This document shows, in pieces, positions 33,970 to 45,630 of a stretch of 64,000 bases of DNA (positions are counted from its first letter, which is position 1; every line of letters starts with the position of its first letter). The notes under the pieces were generated by a model. It saw only the letters and a list, made by a program, of their open reading frames with translations, had not been told where the DNA came from and searched no databases. This DNA is from Terfezia claveryi (lineage: Eukaryota; Ascomycota; Pezizomycetes; Pezizales; Pezizaceae), in the NCBI GenBank assembly GCA_015179025.1, contig WHUX01000004.1, positions 310,001 to 374,000 on the forward strand. The letters are read 5' to 3'. Both the position numbers and the translations under genes were made by a program.

Positions 33970-35468
33970 CTATTCCCATTCCCAGACTTGGGCGAGAAAA
34001 TTATACATGTTGACCTTTTTGTTCTTCATCTCAACGATCCACGGATGCTCCAACATCCTCCATGGACTGGCTCGTCGAGCTGTATCTTTCTCTAGACTTT
34101 AAAAGGTCAGCGTACCAAGTCTTTAAATAAAATTCGAAATAAAACATACCAACACGCGAGGAAGTACTTGAAGTTGTGACTCCATTTGATACCACGCTCA
34201 TCCTGCAATTCTGGAATGGGCTTTCTGACAATAATGGTCAGAAGCTCAATAAGCATGGCGGGAGTTTGACCGTTTCCACCATCCTCAAGGAAAGGAAATT
34301 TATTTTGCGCAACTTCCATCAGTGTAACACCAAGAGACCAAACATCGGATGTAATGGTGTATGAGAGACCTTGGATTCGCTCAGGCTTTGAGACCGTTAG
34401 TACATGATTCTGTGTACTGGAAATGATGAATACGTACCGCCATGTAGTAGGAAGTTCCAATAAAGGTATTTGCGTCACCTTTTGACCCAAGAAGCTCTCC
34501 AGAGACACCAAAGTCGCATAACTTGACCTGCCCATTTCTGCAAAGCAGGATGTTTGAAGGCTTGATATCTGTACGAAACAGTTAGCGGCTTGAAGAGTAT
34601 ATATGAATGCAAAATGGTTCACGAACCCCTGTGGATGATCTTTCGTCCACTTAAGTATGTCAATCCCTCAAGGACACCCTCTGCAATCTTCCCCAACACC
34701 TTCTCGCCGGTTCTTCCCCCACGACTTTTAACCATCCTGTAGATGGAATCCAACGAACCACCTTCGCAAAACTCCATAGCAATTGAAATGGTAGCAGATT
34801 GATAATCAATGAATGCACCGTAGTATCTGCAGATATATGACGAAGAACATTCCTTGTTGAAGTTGAGCTCACGCATAATCTGTTTTTTCACCTCATCACT
34901 TGGGTCGGTGGTAATGATCTACCATGGAAAATGTCAGTGCAACTATAGTAAATATGACATAGTGCCACAATACCTTCATGGCGAAGACTGTCCTTCCCCC
35001 TTTCAGCTGACATTTTGTGACAGCACCTCCAGCACCTTCTCCAAGACTTCCTAATTCCACTATCCTCTCCTGTTCTCGTGCTATTTTCCAACCCTCATCG
35101 TCCAGATCCTCAACGTCTAACGTGCTTTGGTCTATGTCACTTTTCGGCCTACTTGCTTCTTTGGAGCCTCCACTGGTTGTATTATCAGGGGATCCTTGGA
35201 CTTGAGTCTTCAAGCCCATCGCAAAGCCCAATGCCACATATTGATTTGCCGTTTGTGAGGGTCGCCTGCCGTCCACGGTACTAACACCCTGTGCTGGCGT
35301 ATTTAACCGAAGCTGGGGAAGCCCAGGCCGTGCAGCTGGTGATGGTGCAGGTGTAGCACCTGGAATAGACAATGCCAGTCGCGGATTTCGAGCAACCCCC
35401 CTGTTGTTGAGAGAAGTCATTGGAGGGCGTATTGGAGGGGTCATGATGGGCGCTGGTACAGTAGACAT
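33970..35468 (-). CDS. mkk1: MAP kinase kinase of the cell-wall-integrity pathway (Mkk1/2 type)
   Basis: This dual-specificity kinase relays the signal from Bck1 to the Slt2/Mpk1 MAP kinase when the wall is stressed. It has 426 residues in five exons: 35468-34974, 34918-34627, 34568-34438, 34385-34150, 34096-33970. The N-terminal ~135 residues are Pro/Ser/Arg-rich. The kinase domain has [17 protein letters not shown] (Gly loop), VFAMK (catalytic lysine), [24 protein letters not shown] (catalytic loop), DFG in [13 protein letters not shown], and an activation segment with [15 protein letters not shown] holding the phosphorylatable Ser/Thr positions. It ends [20 protein letters not shown] and [13 protein letters not shown], a tail typical of fungal Mkk1/2. 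Residue LSGRK replaces the commoner LHGRK before the catalytic loop. It is somewhat shorter than many orthologues, mainly in the N-terminus. Confidence 0.94.
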
Positions 35469-35615
35469 TTTGTATGGGCGTTATGCCTTCTAAACAGCAG
35501 TTATAGAGAAGGTTTCAAGAGACGTCAAGATCAAATATCTCAATGCTATAATATTGTGTGCCGAGTTGATGCTCCACGGGGCTGCTGGCGCACAAGGCGA
35601 CTTCCAGCGATGAGT

Positions 35616-35650
<35 letters not shown>

Positions 35651-37618
35651 GCGTTTCTGTGGCGATTAAATAATGGGATCTCGAAAGAGGCCTAACTAGA
35701 TGATGGAACCGTGGGCTAATGGGATTGTGTTGGATGAACGACTGCTGCTGGTTTTGGAAGGGACCCAGCGAAACTTTTCTCCAACCTACCCTAGGTGAAA
35801 TCCAATAGAAGAAACAAGCAGTGTTACAGGGACTCGGATGGAGGATAACACCAAGGCGATGTGATGCTCAGAAAATGCGTAGTAAAGAGAGGTGGAGTAG
35901 TGCAAGAGAATGGAAAGGGGGCAGAATAGGGTGGGATTATTCAGGCTTTAAAGTCGACAAAGGCTGTATGTGGGATGGCTACTGGGAAAAAGAAGCAACG
36001 ATAGGGTCCAAAAGGGTGACGGGAAGAGGATGAAGAGCGATGCGAGATATCAACGTGCTAAATTCTTAGCAGCCGGTTACCTGAAGCTTACGTGAAGGGC
36101 CTCCTGCTTTGGCGGCAACTTCGAATGGAATATGAGTGCGGCGTGAGGGGAAACGAAACGAGGGGCAAGCAACTCTCAAGGTGCCCCAGCCCCATCCCAT
36201 CCATTTAGAGGCCTGTAATAATGGAAGAGTTGTGCGCGCAGCTGCAACTCCTCTCCAGCGATATATTGCAGCATGTTACATATAACATGGAACAGCCACT
36301 CGTTGTATTCATCTGGTACGAGATCGAGATCAGCCTTCTATACTGTGAAGGACGCTGCCTCTACTTAATCTGCCAGTCTTGCGAGACCAGGTACCGGTAT
36401 CGAGGCCAGGTAGATGTTAGGAGTGCTCTGTAAACACCCACTACAAGCAAGTTTGAGAAACTAACAACCCTCGGGATTTGCGGAGGGTGACCAGGGCGCT
36501 GCGAGGGGTAGTGCAACCAGACTACCAGGGCGCGTGTTTCACATTGATCCGCCGCTGGTGGGCTTGTTGTCGAGGGCTGCCCACGCCACGATAGGCAAAT
36601 TCGGGTGACTGAGTTCCAGGCATCACGCTCCAAGCTACGGTAGTACCTAGGCGTGAGAACATCAACTGCCAGCGTGCCAAGTTACTTGAAACCAACCTGG
36701 CGTGATTAGACAAGATCAGTCAGTGATGCCTTAAATCGATCGTCAAGCAGAAAATGATATCAATTTGCGAGGGAGCCGCATTTCCAGGACGGCTCAAATG
36801 AACTAATCATTTGGCAGCTCCCTCATCTCATGAGCTTCACTGTGCCATCCAGTCCTGTAGCACATATACCCCTCTTTCAGCTGATGCAGGGATTTCCTTG
36901 GATCTAGCTCTATCGCTTCTGTAATCTCAACTGGAAGCCTTTGGTCATAGCTTTAGTTGGATGACAGTTCTCCCCCTACATCGGCTGATTTCAATGGGGT
37001 AGAAAGTATACGATACAAATGGGTATGGAACCTGTGTCGGGTAAGAATTCAATCTAAGGTGACCAAGGGAACCTGGCCATCCTCGAGAGTAACTCAGTCA
37101 ATTCTGAATGCATGGAAATTAAATTGAGCTCGAACCACTTTCTTTGAACTCGGGGGCTGTCAGATTTAATAACGAGTTTGGATGATATATACACTTGATA
37201 AAGAGTTCTGTTCCATAAATGGTATCTCCAGTCGCCTCAAACCCCGGCAGGGATGAGCCGAGAAAGCCCTTATGTTATATCGGCACAACCAACGGGCGTA
37301 AGAATCACATGAAGAACGGGTTGTTTGCCCGAGTGGGTCATGCTCTTGTAGTCTGGTTATGCTCGGAACTTAACTGTATGCAGTATGCATCTTAGAAGGC
37401 TTGGCGAGAAAGTTTATGCCAAACTACCTAAGTACTCCGTACCGTACGTTGGTTTGCATGCGAAACCCACCATCCCTGCCTCAACCCAGATCCCAACGCC
37501 ACACTGCCGCCGCGCAAGGTTTCAGATCCCGCGAAAAAGTTCATCAAGTCGAAAAAAAATCAGATACCAGCTGGTGAAAACTAGAGGAGCAGGACGAGGC
37601 CAATTTCTTACGATAATA
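35469..37618. promoter_or_regulatory. Divergent intergenic region of the MAPKK and dbp8 genes
   Basis: This is about 2.1 kb without a recognisable gene. It contains a run of 33 T (35617-35649) close to the MAPKK start and copies of the TAGTCTGGTT motif at 36515-36524 (reverse) and 37349-37359. Short frames at 35821-36033 and 36361-36713 show no domain. Confidence 0.45.
35617..35649. repeat. Homopolymer of 33 T
   Basis: An uninterrupted T run lies 149 bp upstream of the MAPKK start codon. On the minus strand it is a poly(dA) tract, of the kind that excludes nucleosomes in fungal promoters. Its true length may be misassembled. Confidence 0.9.
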
Positions 37619-39188
37619 ATGATGCCTACAGATGGGACGAGCGGCGCAGAGGTTATTCCTCCGAAGCCTATACCATCATCATTTGCCTCGTTAGGTGTTA
37701 ACAGATGGTTGGTCGATTCCCTTACCGCCATGGCCATAAGGAAACCGACGCCCATTCAAGCTGCTTGTATCGGACCAATACTTGAAGGTGTGTTATACTA
37801 CCAGTCATTCTGGCCCTGGAGGAGGTGGGATTGACAGCCGCATTACAGGACAGGATAGCTTACCTGTTGGGTGAGTATAGGACGAGATTGTATCGGTGGC
37901 TCCAGAACCGGTTCGGGAAAAACAGTTGCCTTTGCGGCACCGATTTTACAGAAATGGGCGGAAGATCCTTTTGGAATATTTGCGCTCATTCTGACGCCCA
38001 CGAGGTGACCTCAGCATCCTTTATACGATCTAAGACAGCACTCATAATTCACTGAACTTCTAGAGAATTGGCACTTCAGATGGCCGAACAATTCCACGCT
38101 TTAGGTTCCCCGCAGAATATCAAGCTTTGCTTGCTGATCGGAGGTGCGGATATGAGAAAACAAGCAATATCTCTAGCGCAACGCCCACACGTTGTCATAG
38201 CTACCCCTGGACGACTGGCAGACCACATCAGGTCTTCCGGTGAAGATACCATATGCGGACTACGACGAACTAGGTTCGTGGTCCTCGACGAAGCAGATAG
38301 ACTCCTTACCGATTCTTTCGCAGAAGATCTGTCAGAATGCCTTGATGTTGTTCCTTCAGCAGAGCAAGGGCGACAGACATTATTATTCACGGCTACAATG
38401 ACCGATGAGATCCGGTTCCTCAAGGATAAGCCGCCAGTCAAAGGGATGAAACCTGTGTTTATTTGTGAAATCGACACCGACAAGTGCGTACCTCCACATC
38501 GGATCCTGCTGCTGATTCTGATGGGTATTACTCTAGAATATCGACACCCCCTACACTAGCTCAGACATACCTCTTCATACCTACAACGGTGCGCGAAGCA
38601 TATCTACATACGCTCCTTAGCACACGAAGAAACGAAAAGAAATCAGCTATCATATTCACAAACCGCACCTATACTGCTAATCTCCTCACTCAAACCCTAA
38701 AACTGCTCGGTCATCGAGTAACAGCCCTTCATTCTGATTTGCCTCAGCGAGAACGAATCGATTCCTTAGGCAGGTTTCGTGCACAGGCTGCCCGCTTACT
38801 GATTGCTACTGATGTTGCTTCCCGTGGTCTTGATATTCCAGTTGTCGAGTTGGTTATCAACTATGATGTCCCCCGTGATCCAGATGACTACATCCACAGG
38901 GTTGGTAGAACTGCAAGAGCTGGGAAGAAGGGTGAATCTGTCACTATTATAACTGAGCATGATGTGCTACTAATTCAAGCTATTGAGGAGAGAGCTGGAA
39001 AAAAAATGGAGAAATATGAAGATGACGAGGGTGTGAGTTTGGAAGGTCGAGTGGTTAGGGAAACGTTACAGGTTGTCAGTGAGAAAAAACGAGAGGCGAT
39101 CATGAATATTGAGGAAGGCAGGAATGAGAAGGGAAAGAAGAGGAGAAGGGGAAAGGGATTGGAGACGGGTTTTAGCCGTAAAAGATAA
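37619..39188 (+). CDS. dbp8: DEAD-box ATP-dependent RNA helicase Dbp8
   Basis: This is a nucleolar RNA helicase needed for 18S rRNA maturation in the small ribosomal subunit. It has 454 residues in four exons: 37619-37787, 37881-38004, 38064-38483, 38537-39188. Motifs occur in order: Q motif ([19 protein letters not shown] ... PTPIQAACI), motif [11 protein letters not shown], Ia [18 protein letters not shown], Ib [52 protein letters not shown] and [12 protein letters not shown]. The C-terminus is Lys/Arg-rich ([11 protein letters not shown]). Motif III has TAT where SAT is usual. Two ATGs in tandem open the conserved region at 37619 and 37622. The frame is open back to an ATG at 37385, but that extension looks like 5' leader. 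Confidence 0.94.
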
Positions 39189-40726
39189 GAGTGGTGGAGG
39201 GAAATGAATGTTGAATATGGAGTGCTAGAACTACAAGACTAGCACCCAGCACCTCTGTTAGTTAGTTCCAATAAAAAAAAACAGAGTACGAGATAGGCTA
39301 TGTTCTGTGTGTTGAGGGAATAGCGCGGTCCTTTAACAGTAGAAAACAGCTAGTCTCGATCAGACCCTTGTAGAGGAAAACAGCTTGCTTTATCTCTACT
39401 GCATTATCTCCGACTTGACTTATGCATCTAGCTAAATTAAGTAGTGCGGAACTATAGAAGTACCTCATCATTGTCCACCGCATGACATTAGGTCGAATCG
39501 ATGCATAGATTTTTGAAAATAAAAAATAAAAACTCATCATTATTCCCGATAATATATACTCACTAAAAAAATAATCCATGAAAATCAGACTCGAGGCTGC
39601 ATTTCTCCTCATGTGAGTCGCCACCTGCCTCCGGTGCATGATATGAGGTAGTACCCTCACACTGTCCCACTGGCAACAGTCGCACTCCACCCCTTCTCGA
39701 TAATCACCGTCTCATTGATTGTTTACCTGAACAAGTTTGGTTGAAAATATCGAACGGGGCGTGATGCTTTTCAGGGCGGCAAACGGGGCAGATGGATACT
39801 TGTGACCGTACCAGGAGCAGCAGGATTCGTATGATCAGTACTAAATGATCAGTGCTCCGGTTCCCATGACTACGGAGGGGGCATGTCACTGTACGAAGAT
39901 TACAGACAGCTACATGAAAAAACGTGGAAACAAGCTTCAGGGCCAATTGCACGACAGGAATGCGGCTTCACCCTATTTTGGAAAAGAACTTGTACAGTAT
40001 CTCCCAACGAAACAGTACGACAGCGGCCCATGCAAGTTAACTGAACTTGTACCGATGAATTGCTCATGGGCCAGATGGGCCAGGGGAGGCGCAGAGGGAA
40101 CAGTTAGTGTACTTAACGGAAAGTGCCAGGATCTCCCGCTTCACCAATTGGCTCGTCAGGGTTAGCACGTCTATGCTCACTGGGATTGTTTCGTGCTGCT
40201 AGCTGGGGCAAATGGCAAACACCGCTGCGCCGGGAAATGATCCTTCGAGGATTCAATCTAACATCAGAACTTTTAGTAACCAATGCCAGCTACTACTGGG
40301 GTTCAAGATGTATGGTGTTCTCAGTGTTCGTTAGTATGTACATCCATTGTTGACTCGCCCCTCTTCGACCTTCATCGTTGGTGGTTTGTTTTCTTGTTGC
40401 AGCTCTGCTCCTGCTAGTGCTGCTTCTGCATCCTGTACCGCTGCGCTCCTGCGCTGACGGCCCCGAATTTCCCCCTTTGTCTGTCTTTTGATTGTTCGTT
40501 GTGCGGTACCCTAACGGCCTATACCCCTTCTTTGTCGACCCAGCGACGGGAACTGCCTGCGCGTTTGTCGGAAACCCTTTATCCAGCCCTAACATACCGG
40601 AACGTCCTGTTGTTCATTGGATCCATCGGATTAAACAAACGCGCGAGAGACACAGCAGCTCAAATACATCCAAGGCGAAGCTCCTATTTAAATAATCCAA
40701 CGCCCCGCCCTACCGGGGAGTTTCAA
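39189..40726. other. Intergenic region, no gene recognised
   Basis: This lies between dbp8 and the F-box gene, both on the plus strand, and so holds a 3' region and a promoter. Short frames at 39298-39690 and 39845-40165 have no recognisable features. Confidence 0.5.
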
Positions 40727-42539
40727 ATGCAACAGCAACAAAGGAAGCGATCTCTCTCCCTCGCGGCTGGGAAGCTCTCCTTTTCTGGTGCGCACAGTAT
40801 GCGGCCGAAGAGTTCGGGGCTAGAGCTACGAGTGCAAGAGGAGCATGTTTGGAGTGAGCAGACTACAAAAACAGCCTTCTTTCCAATTAAGCGAACGGGC
40901 GAGAGCGTACGGAGACTGCTACGACGGGCGTCCCAATCGTTTAAATTCCATCCTAGCAGCAATGGGAAACTGTTGATGTTTTCCCATAGTGACAAGAGGA
41001 GTGAGAAGGAATATGGGTCAATGAAGCCCTTGTCGGAGGGGAAAGCAGTGAATGGCGATAACGAGTCTGGATTCTGTCAAGACGACAACGATTGTTTTTA
41101 TGCTTCAGACACCTTGGCAGTTAGGAGAGGTATGTTGCAGCCCGATGATTGGGGGGATATGTAATCTGACTGCGTTCGAACATCTCTAGACTTTGTGAAG
41201 CAAATCCCCTCCGAATTGACGACACACATCTTCTCGTTTCTGGACCACGCTAGTTTGATGAATTGCGAGCAAGTGTCACAGCTATGGCAAGAGGTTGCAA
41301 GGTCATCCTACGTCTGGCGCGAAACTTTCAAGTCACAATACGGCCCATGGAAGTCAAAACCTGGAAATGACTGGAAACGGATGTTTCAGATCAGAAATGA
41401 GCTTGACCTTCGTTGGAAGCAGGGCAAAGTCACTGAGACATATTTGAGGGGTCACACAGATAGCGTCTACTGCGTCCAATTTGACGAGTCAGTGCCAGTC
41501 CCTTGCTAATGGATGTCTTGTATTGTATACTTACTAATACCCCTCCTACTTTAGTGAGAAGATCATAACAGGCTCCAGAGATCAGACGATAAAGGTGTGG
41601 GACATACATACGGGAGCTTGCATCAAGACACTCGGGTATGGGCAAAAAAATGGTCAAGGCTCAGAGCTTGTACCTGCGCCGGGGAACGGAATTGCCGGTG
41701 CTCGATCTAGCTCAACGGTGGAATACCATCGAGCTTCCGTGTTATGCCTTCAATTCGACGAGGAAATTTTAGTGTCAGGTTCTTCAGACTATACCTGCAT
41801 AATTTGGTCCTTACCTTCATATACACCAATAAAGAGACTCAGCCATCATACGGCGGGTGTGCTTGATGTCTGCTTTGACACGAACCACATTATATCTTGC
41901 TCAAAGGACACCACCATCTGTGTCTGGGATCGGAAAACAGGCAATCTTCTCCGCCAGCTCTCTGGGCATTGTGGACCCGTTAATGCTATTGCCATCAGAG
42001 GGAATCTCATTGTCAGCGCTTCGGGAGATGCTTTGATTAAACTCTGGAACATTGACACTGGGAAGTGCATACGGGACTTTGTGGGTCACCATCGTGGATT
42101 GGCATGTGTACAGTTTAGTGAGGATGCTAGGACAATCGTGTCCGGTGGAAATGATGAAGATATTAGGATGTGGGATGCAAGGAGCGGGGAGTGCTTGAGG
42201 ACGATGACGGGGCACAAGCAATTGGTTAGGACACTACACTTGGATTCGCAGAACAAGAGGATCATTTCTGGATCTTATGATAAGGTTGGTGTCCTTCATA
42301 TATGCATTCATTTGACCATGAAAATTACATGCTAATAGTTCTAATTGTCATGTGTACAGAGCGTCAAAGTATGGGACTCAGAAGATGGAAAGCTGATACT
42401 CGATATTCAAAAGTTCCACGCAAGCTGGGTCCTGGCAGCCAAAGCAGATTATAGGAGAATAGTGAGCACAAGCCAGGATAACCGGACGCTAATATTGGAT
42501 TTTAGTCTTGGGCTACAGGATCTTCATCTTTTGGAGTGA
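40727..42539 (+). CDS. F-box and WD40-repeat protein (putative SCF substrate receptor)
   Basis: It has 536 residues in four exons: 40727-41129, 41190-41487, 41555-42284, 42360-42539. The N-terminal ~130 residues are Ser/Lys/Arg-rich with no domain seen. An F-box follows (KQIPSELTTHIFSFLDHASL ... VSQLWQEVARSSYVWRETF, about residues 137-180), which would bind Skp1. Then come about seven WD repeats (GSRDQTIKVWDIHTG, GSSDYTCIIWSL, CSKDTTICVWDRKTG, ASGDALIKLWNIDTG, GGNDEDIRMWDARSG, GSYDKSVKVWDSEDG) forming a substrate-binding propeller. The layout is that of beta-TrCP/Pof1-like SCF receptors. Which orthologue it is, and its substrate, cannot be told from sequence alone. A longer frame from 40499 exists, but 40727 is the better start. 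Confidence 0.9.
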
Positions 42540-45500
42540 TACATTTCTCTTTTCCTCATGTGTTGACTATACCCAATTCTTTATACTCCTTGTGGTATTT
42601 CACTTACTTTGAAAATGTGGATGATACCTCTTCTGTCTATTTTTCATTTGGTATTTCTTAGCTTTTTCTCTTTTCTCTCCCTTGGGTGGCGGCCTTAGTT
42701 AACTTCGTTCTATTTTTTTTTCACTATTCTACTATGCTGGAATTTCAAGTTTTGATGTGTATATGTGTGGAATTGGTCAAGCTCGGCTGCGGAAACCATT
42801 TCGACATAGCTGGCGTTTCAAATATTTGTGATTTCTTGTTTCTTTAACTATCATTAGCTATAAGTGGGAGTTCAGATGTTTGTGCTTCTTGAATAGCACC
42901 CATAAGAATGAGATGGGGGGCAGTTGCAGGTAGAGTGATGTCGGAGGCTTAGAGTGGATTTCTAGGCAGCGAGGAAGTCTATCTAGTACCCTATACACTG
43001 TGCGAGGTATTCGTGCGCATCTGGTTGGTTGTACATTGGTATGCATAGCATGATTGATTTTTTGTTGAGATGGAATGTGAATTGAGCGAGTCTATGCAGA
43101 ACTAGACTATGATTACAACTCTAGCAGCTGAAGTTGCTTTTATTTTCCATAGAGCGAGATTAGACTCAGGCAGATACAGTATATTCTCCGGCGCAAAAAT
43201 ACCTGGCTCCATGGGGTGTGGCTTTAGGGGTTTGCTTCCGCGCTGCAATATTGTTTTGTGCTTTCCCCGTGGAATAAACCAAAGTCTGCTGTTTCCTAGT
43301 GATTTTCTCATATACTCCATATTGTGTCGACATTCCCGTGGACTGGGATAATACAATCCCAGTTGCCACTTAGCAAACTGTCTCCTCCCAATTAGTCCTG
43401 ATTCTAGCTGGTTCCTTACGGGGTAAGTTCCATTTCCCTCTTGATAAAACACATACTTTAGTACCATATCCCTATATCTCCAGTCATGCATTCCCTCCTA
43501 TCCTATTATGCTTGGGTGCTTAAGCGACGTTGGGGCCTACACATAAGCTACTGAATCGAAACATAGTCTACGCTAGCTAGCCTATTGCAGTAGTTACTGC
43601 TCTTTTGGGACTATACCTATCTAATCTATTATAGGCGAAGATTTGAGTTAAGCCCCAGACTAGGTATTTTAACACCTTACTTAGGCGGAGCCTTTCTATT
43701 GGTAGTGAAGGGGCTATATAGAACGATTATGCATAATTATCGATTAACCACTCTTATTGCATCAAACGCCCATCAGCATCAGCAACGGTTGATCCAGTCC
43801 TTAGGCGGCTGCTGTATCCACTAGCTGTGCATGGAACCCTTCGAGCCGCGGCCGGTACTTATGCAATGAAACAGCGGCGAATGCTGAGCAGTAACCTTCT
43901 GTGAGGCAGAATAGCAGCAGGCAGCAGCGGCACTGGGGTGACTGGCGAGCTTGATACCACAGATAACCATTTACAGACACCTCTGGGATTCGGCATTCAT
44001 GAAGATCAGGCTGGAAGCGAGATAGAGGCTCGAGGGTTGATGGATGAGGGCGCAGCTATGATGAAAGATACAGGAGAGGTTGATACCCCCTGCTAGCCAT
44101 TGCACAATCACCAACACCACGCAGAATTTCGACGATGACATCCTTGATATCGTGAAGTTTTGAAGCTTCCAACTCAAGGCCACAATATGGGCTCCTTCGT
44201 TATCATTACAGTGATGCCCGCCCGAGCAGATGGGCGCAACCAATTCGAGAAGCTTTTACGCTTTCCCTCCTCAACACTCCAAAGCTACGGCTGGAATACC
44301 CTCTTTACCTACAAAGTTCCTCCAGCAAGTCCTTTTCTACTTTCCACTTAATAACATCATCTGGGTGGCCCAGGCATGCCGAAGGTAAAATTCATTTCCA
44401 CTGATAAATACAATCTCGCTTCCAAAAAAATATTAAAATATCTCCATATGGGCAATATTTCTATTCATTCTATGTAGGGTTACAGGCCTCTCGCAGTTAT
44501 ACTCTTAATTAAGATCATTCTCTTCAAAAACACCTTTACCTCTCAGGGCTCTTCAACTCTCTTCAATAGCTACCCTCCTCGCCAACGCATACTCATTAAC
44601 AACCATTCCTCACTAATCAGCCGATCACCACTACAGTCACCACCTCCCATCATTAGCCACATACGAACCCACCTCGTCCACAAGAATCGAATGAACAACG
44701 ATCCCACAACTTACACGAATAAACGAGCAAACAATACGAGTCCTATATAAACCATCTGTCTCGAATGTTTCCTCCGTGAATTCAAATCCACACTCTCCTC
44801 GGTCACGAAGTTGTTTGAAATGAGTATGGACCTGGGTGGGCAGGCCTGTACGTGGTCTGGAATGAATAGCAATGAGTGAACGTGTGAGTGGCTAAGGAGA
44901 TTGACGGGTTGGGGGTTCAGTGTTGAGGGGAGAAAGAGGGCAAGGAGGCGCTATGCGGCCGTGAGTCCTGCAGTACAAGGTGGATGTGTATGTACATACA
45001 TAAAACCAATGGTTTAACTTTTGGGGGATTAGGACTTGTACTTGGTCAGCCAACAGTAACCCCGTCGGGTCTTTGTAGATCTGCATTTGGACCGGGGCAT
45101 AATCTCCATTAAATACTCGAAGATCTGGCCGTGCTCCCTCGGCGGCCGAGAACTGCTCTATGTTTTGACCTCGACCCACCCCCAAATATCATAAAGAAGT
45201 CGACAACGACATTGTTGATGCCAGGAAGCCCTAGACTGTAGATAGCTTTCGGAACTGGTAATAATGTATCGGGCTCCACAAGTTATTTGATTCACTACAC
45301 TAAAGAAAAAGGAAAGGAATGAAATAAGTAGTACAATAAAATGAACCAGATAAGAAAAGATGGAACGTGTGGAGTTACCCTCAACCATCACACTAAACCA
45401 CATCATTGGAACAAAATTGATGGGAACTGTGACTATAGTTTATATAAGTAGCTAAAACAGCAGAGTCCATAGAATTAAATAACTTAGGAAAGGCAATAAA

Positions 45501-45630
45501 ATCATCCTTCTCACCCCGTATGACCACACCTACACAGAAAATTTAACAGTACTCGTGCTCTATTCCCAGAAATCACCCACTCTTCTTCATTCCCTACACC
45601 ACAGATCTCTAATAATAGCAAGTCCAGCCC
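42540..45630. other. Intergenic region of about 3.1 kb, no gene recognised
   Basis: This lies between the convergent F-box and retropepsin genes. The longest frame, 129 codons on the minus strand at 43102-43491, has no signal, membrane segment or domain and no codon pattern distinguishing it from background. The region is otherwise AT-rich with short frames. Confidence 0.45.

Noticed and set aside
37330..37390. A possible tRNA or 5S-like transcript near GTAGTCTGGTTATGCTCGG
   Set aside because: An A-box-like motif is present, but no B box, acceptor stem or cloverleaf can be folded from the flanks. No tRNA or rRNA gene was found anywhere in the window.
37385..37618. A 78-residue N-terminal extension of Dbp8
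   Set aside because: The frame is open but shows no family similarity. Family members start close to the MMPTDG region, so this is more likely leader.
43102..43491. A 129-codon minus-strand frame
   Set aside because: It has no domain, signal or neighbouring exon and lies in AT-rich intergenic DNA. Random open frames of this size are expected in 64 kb.
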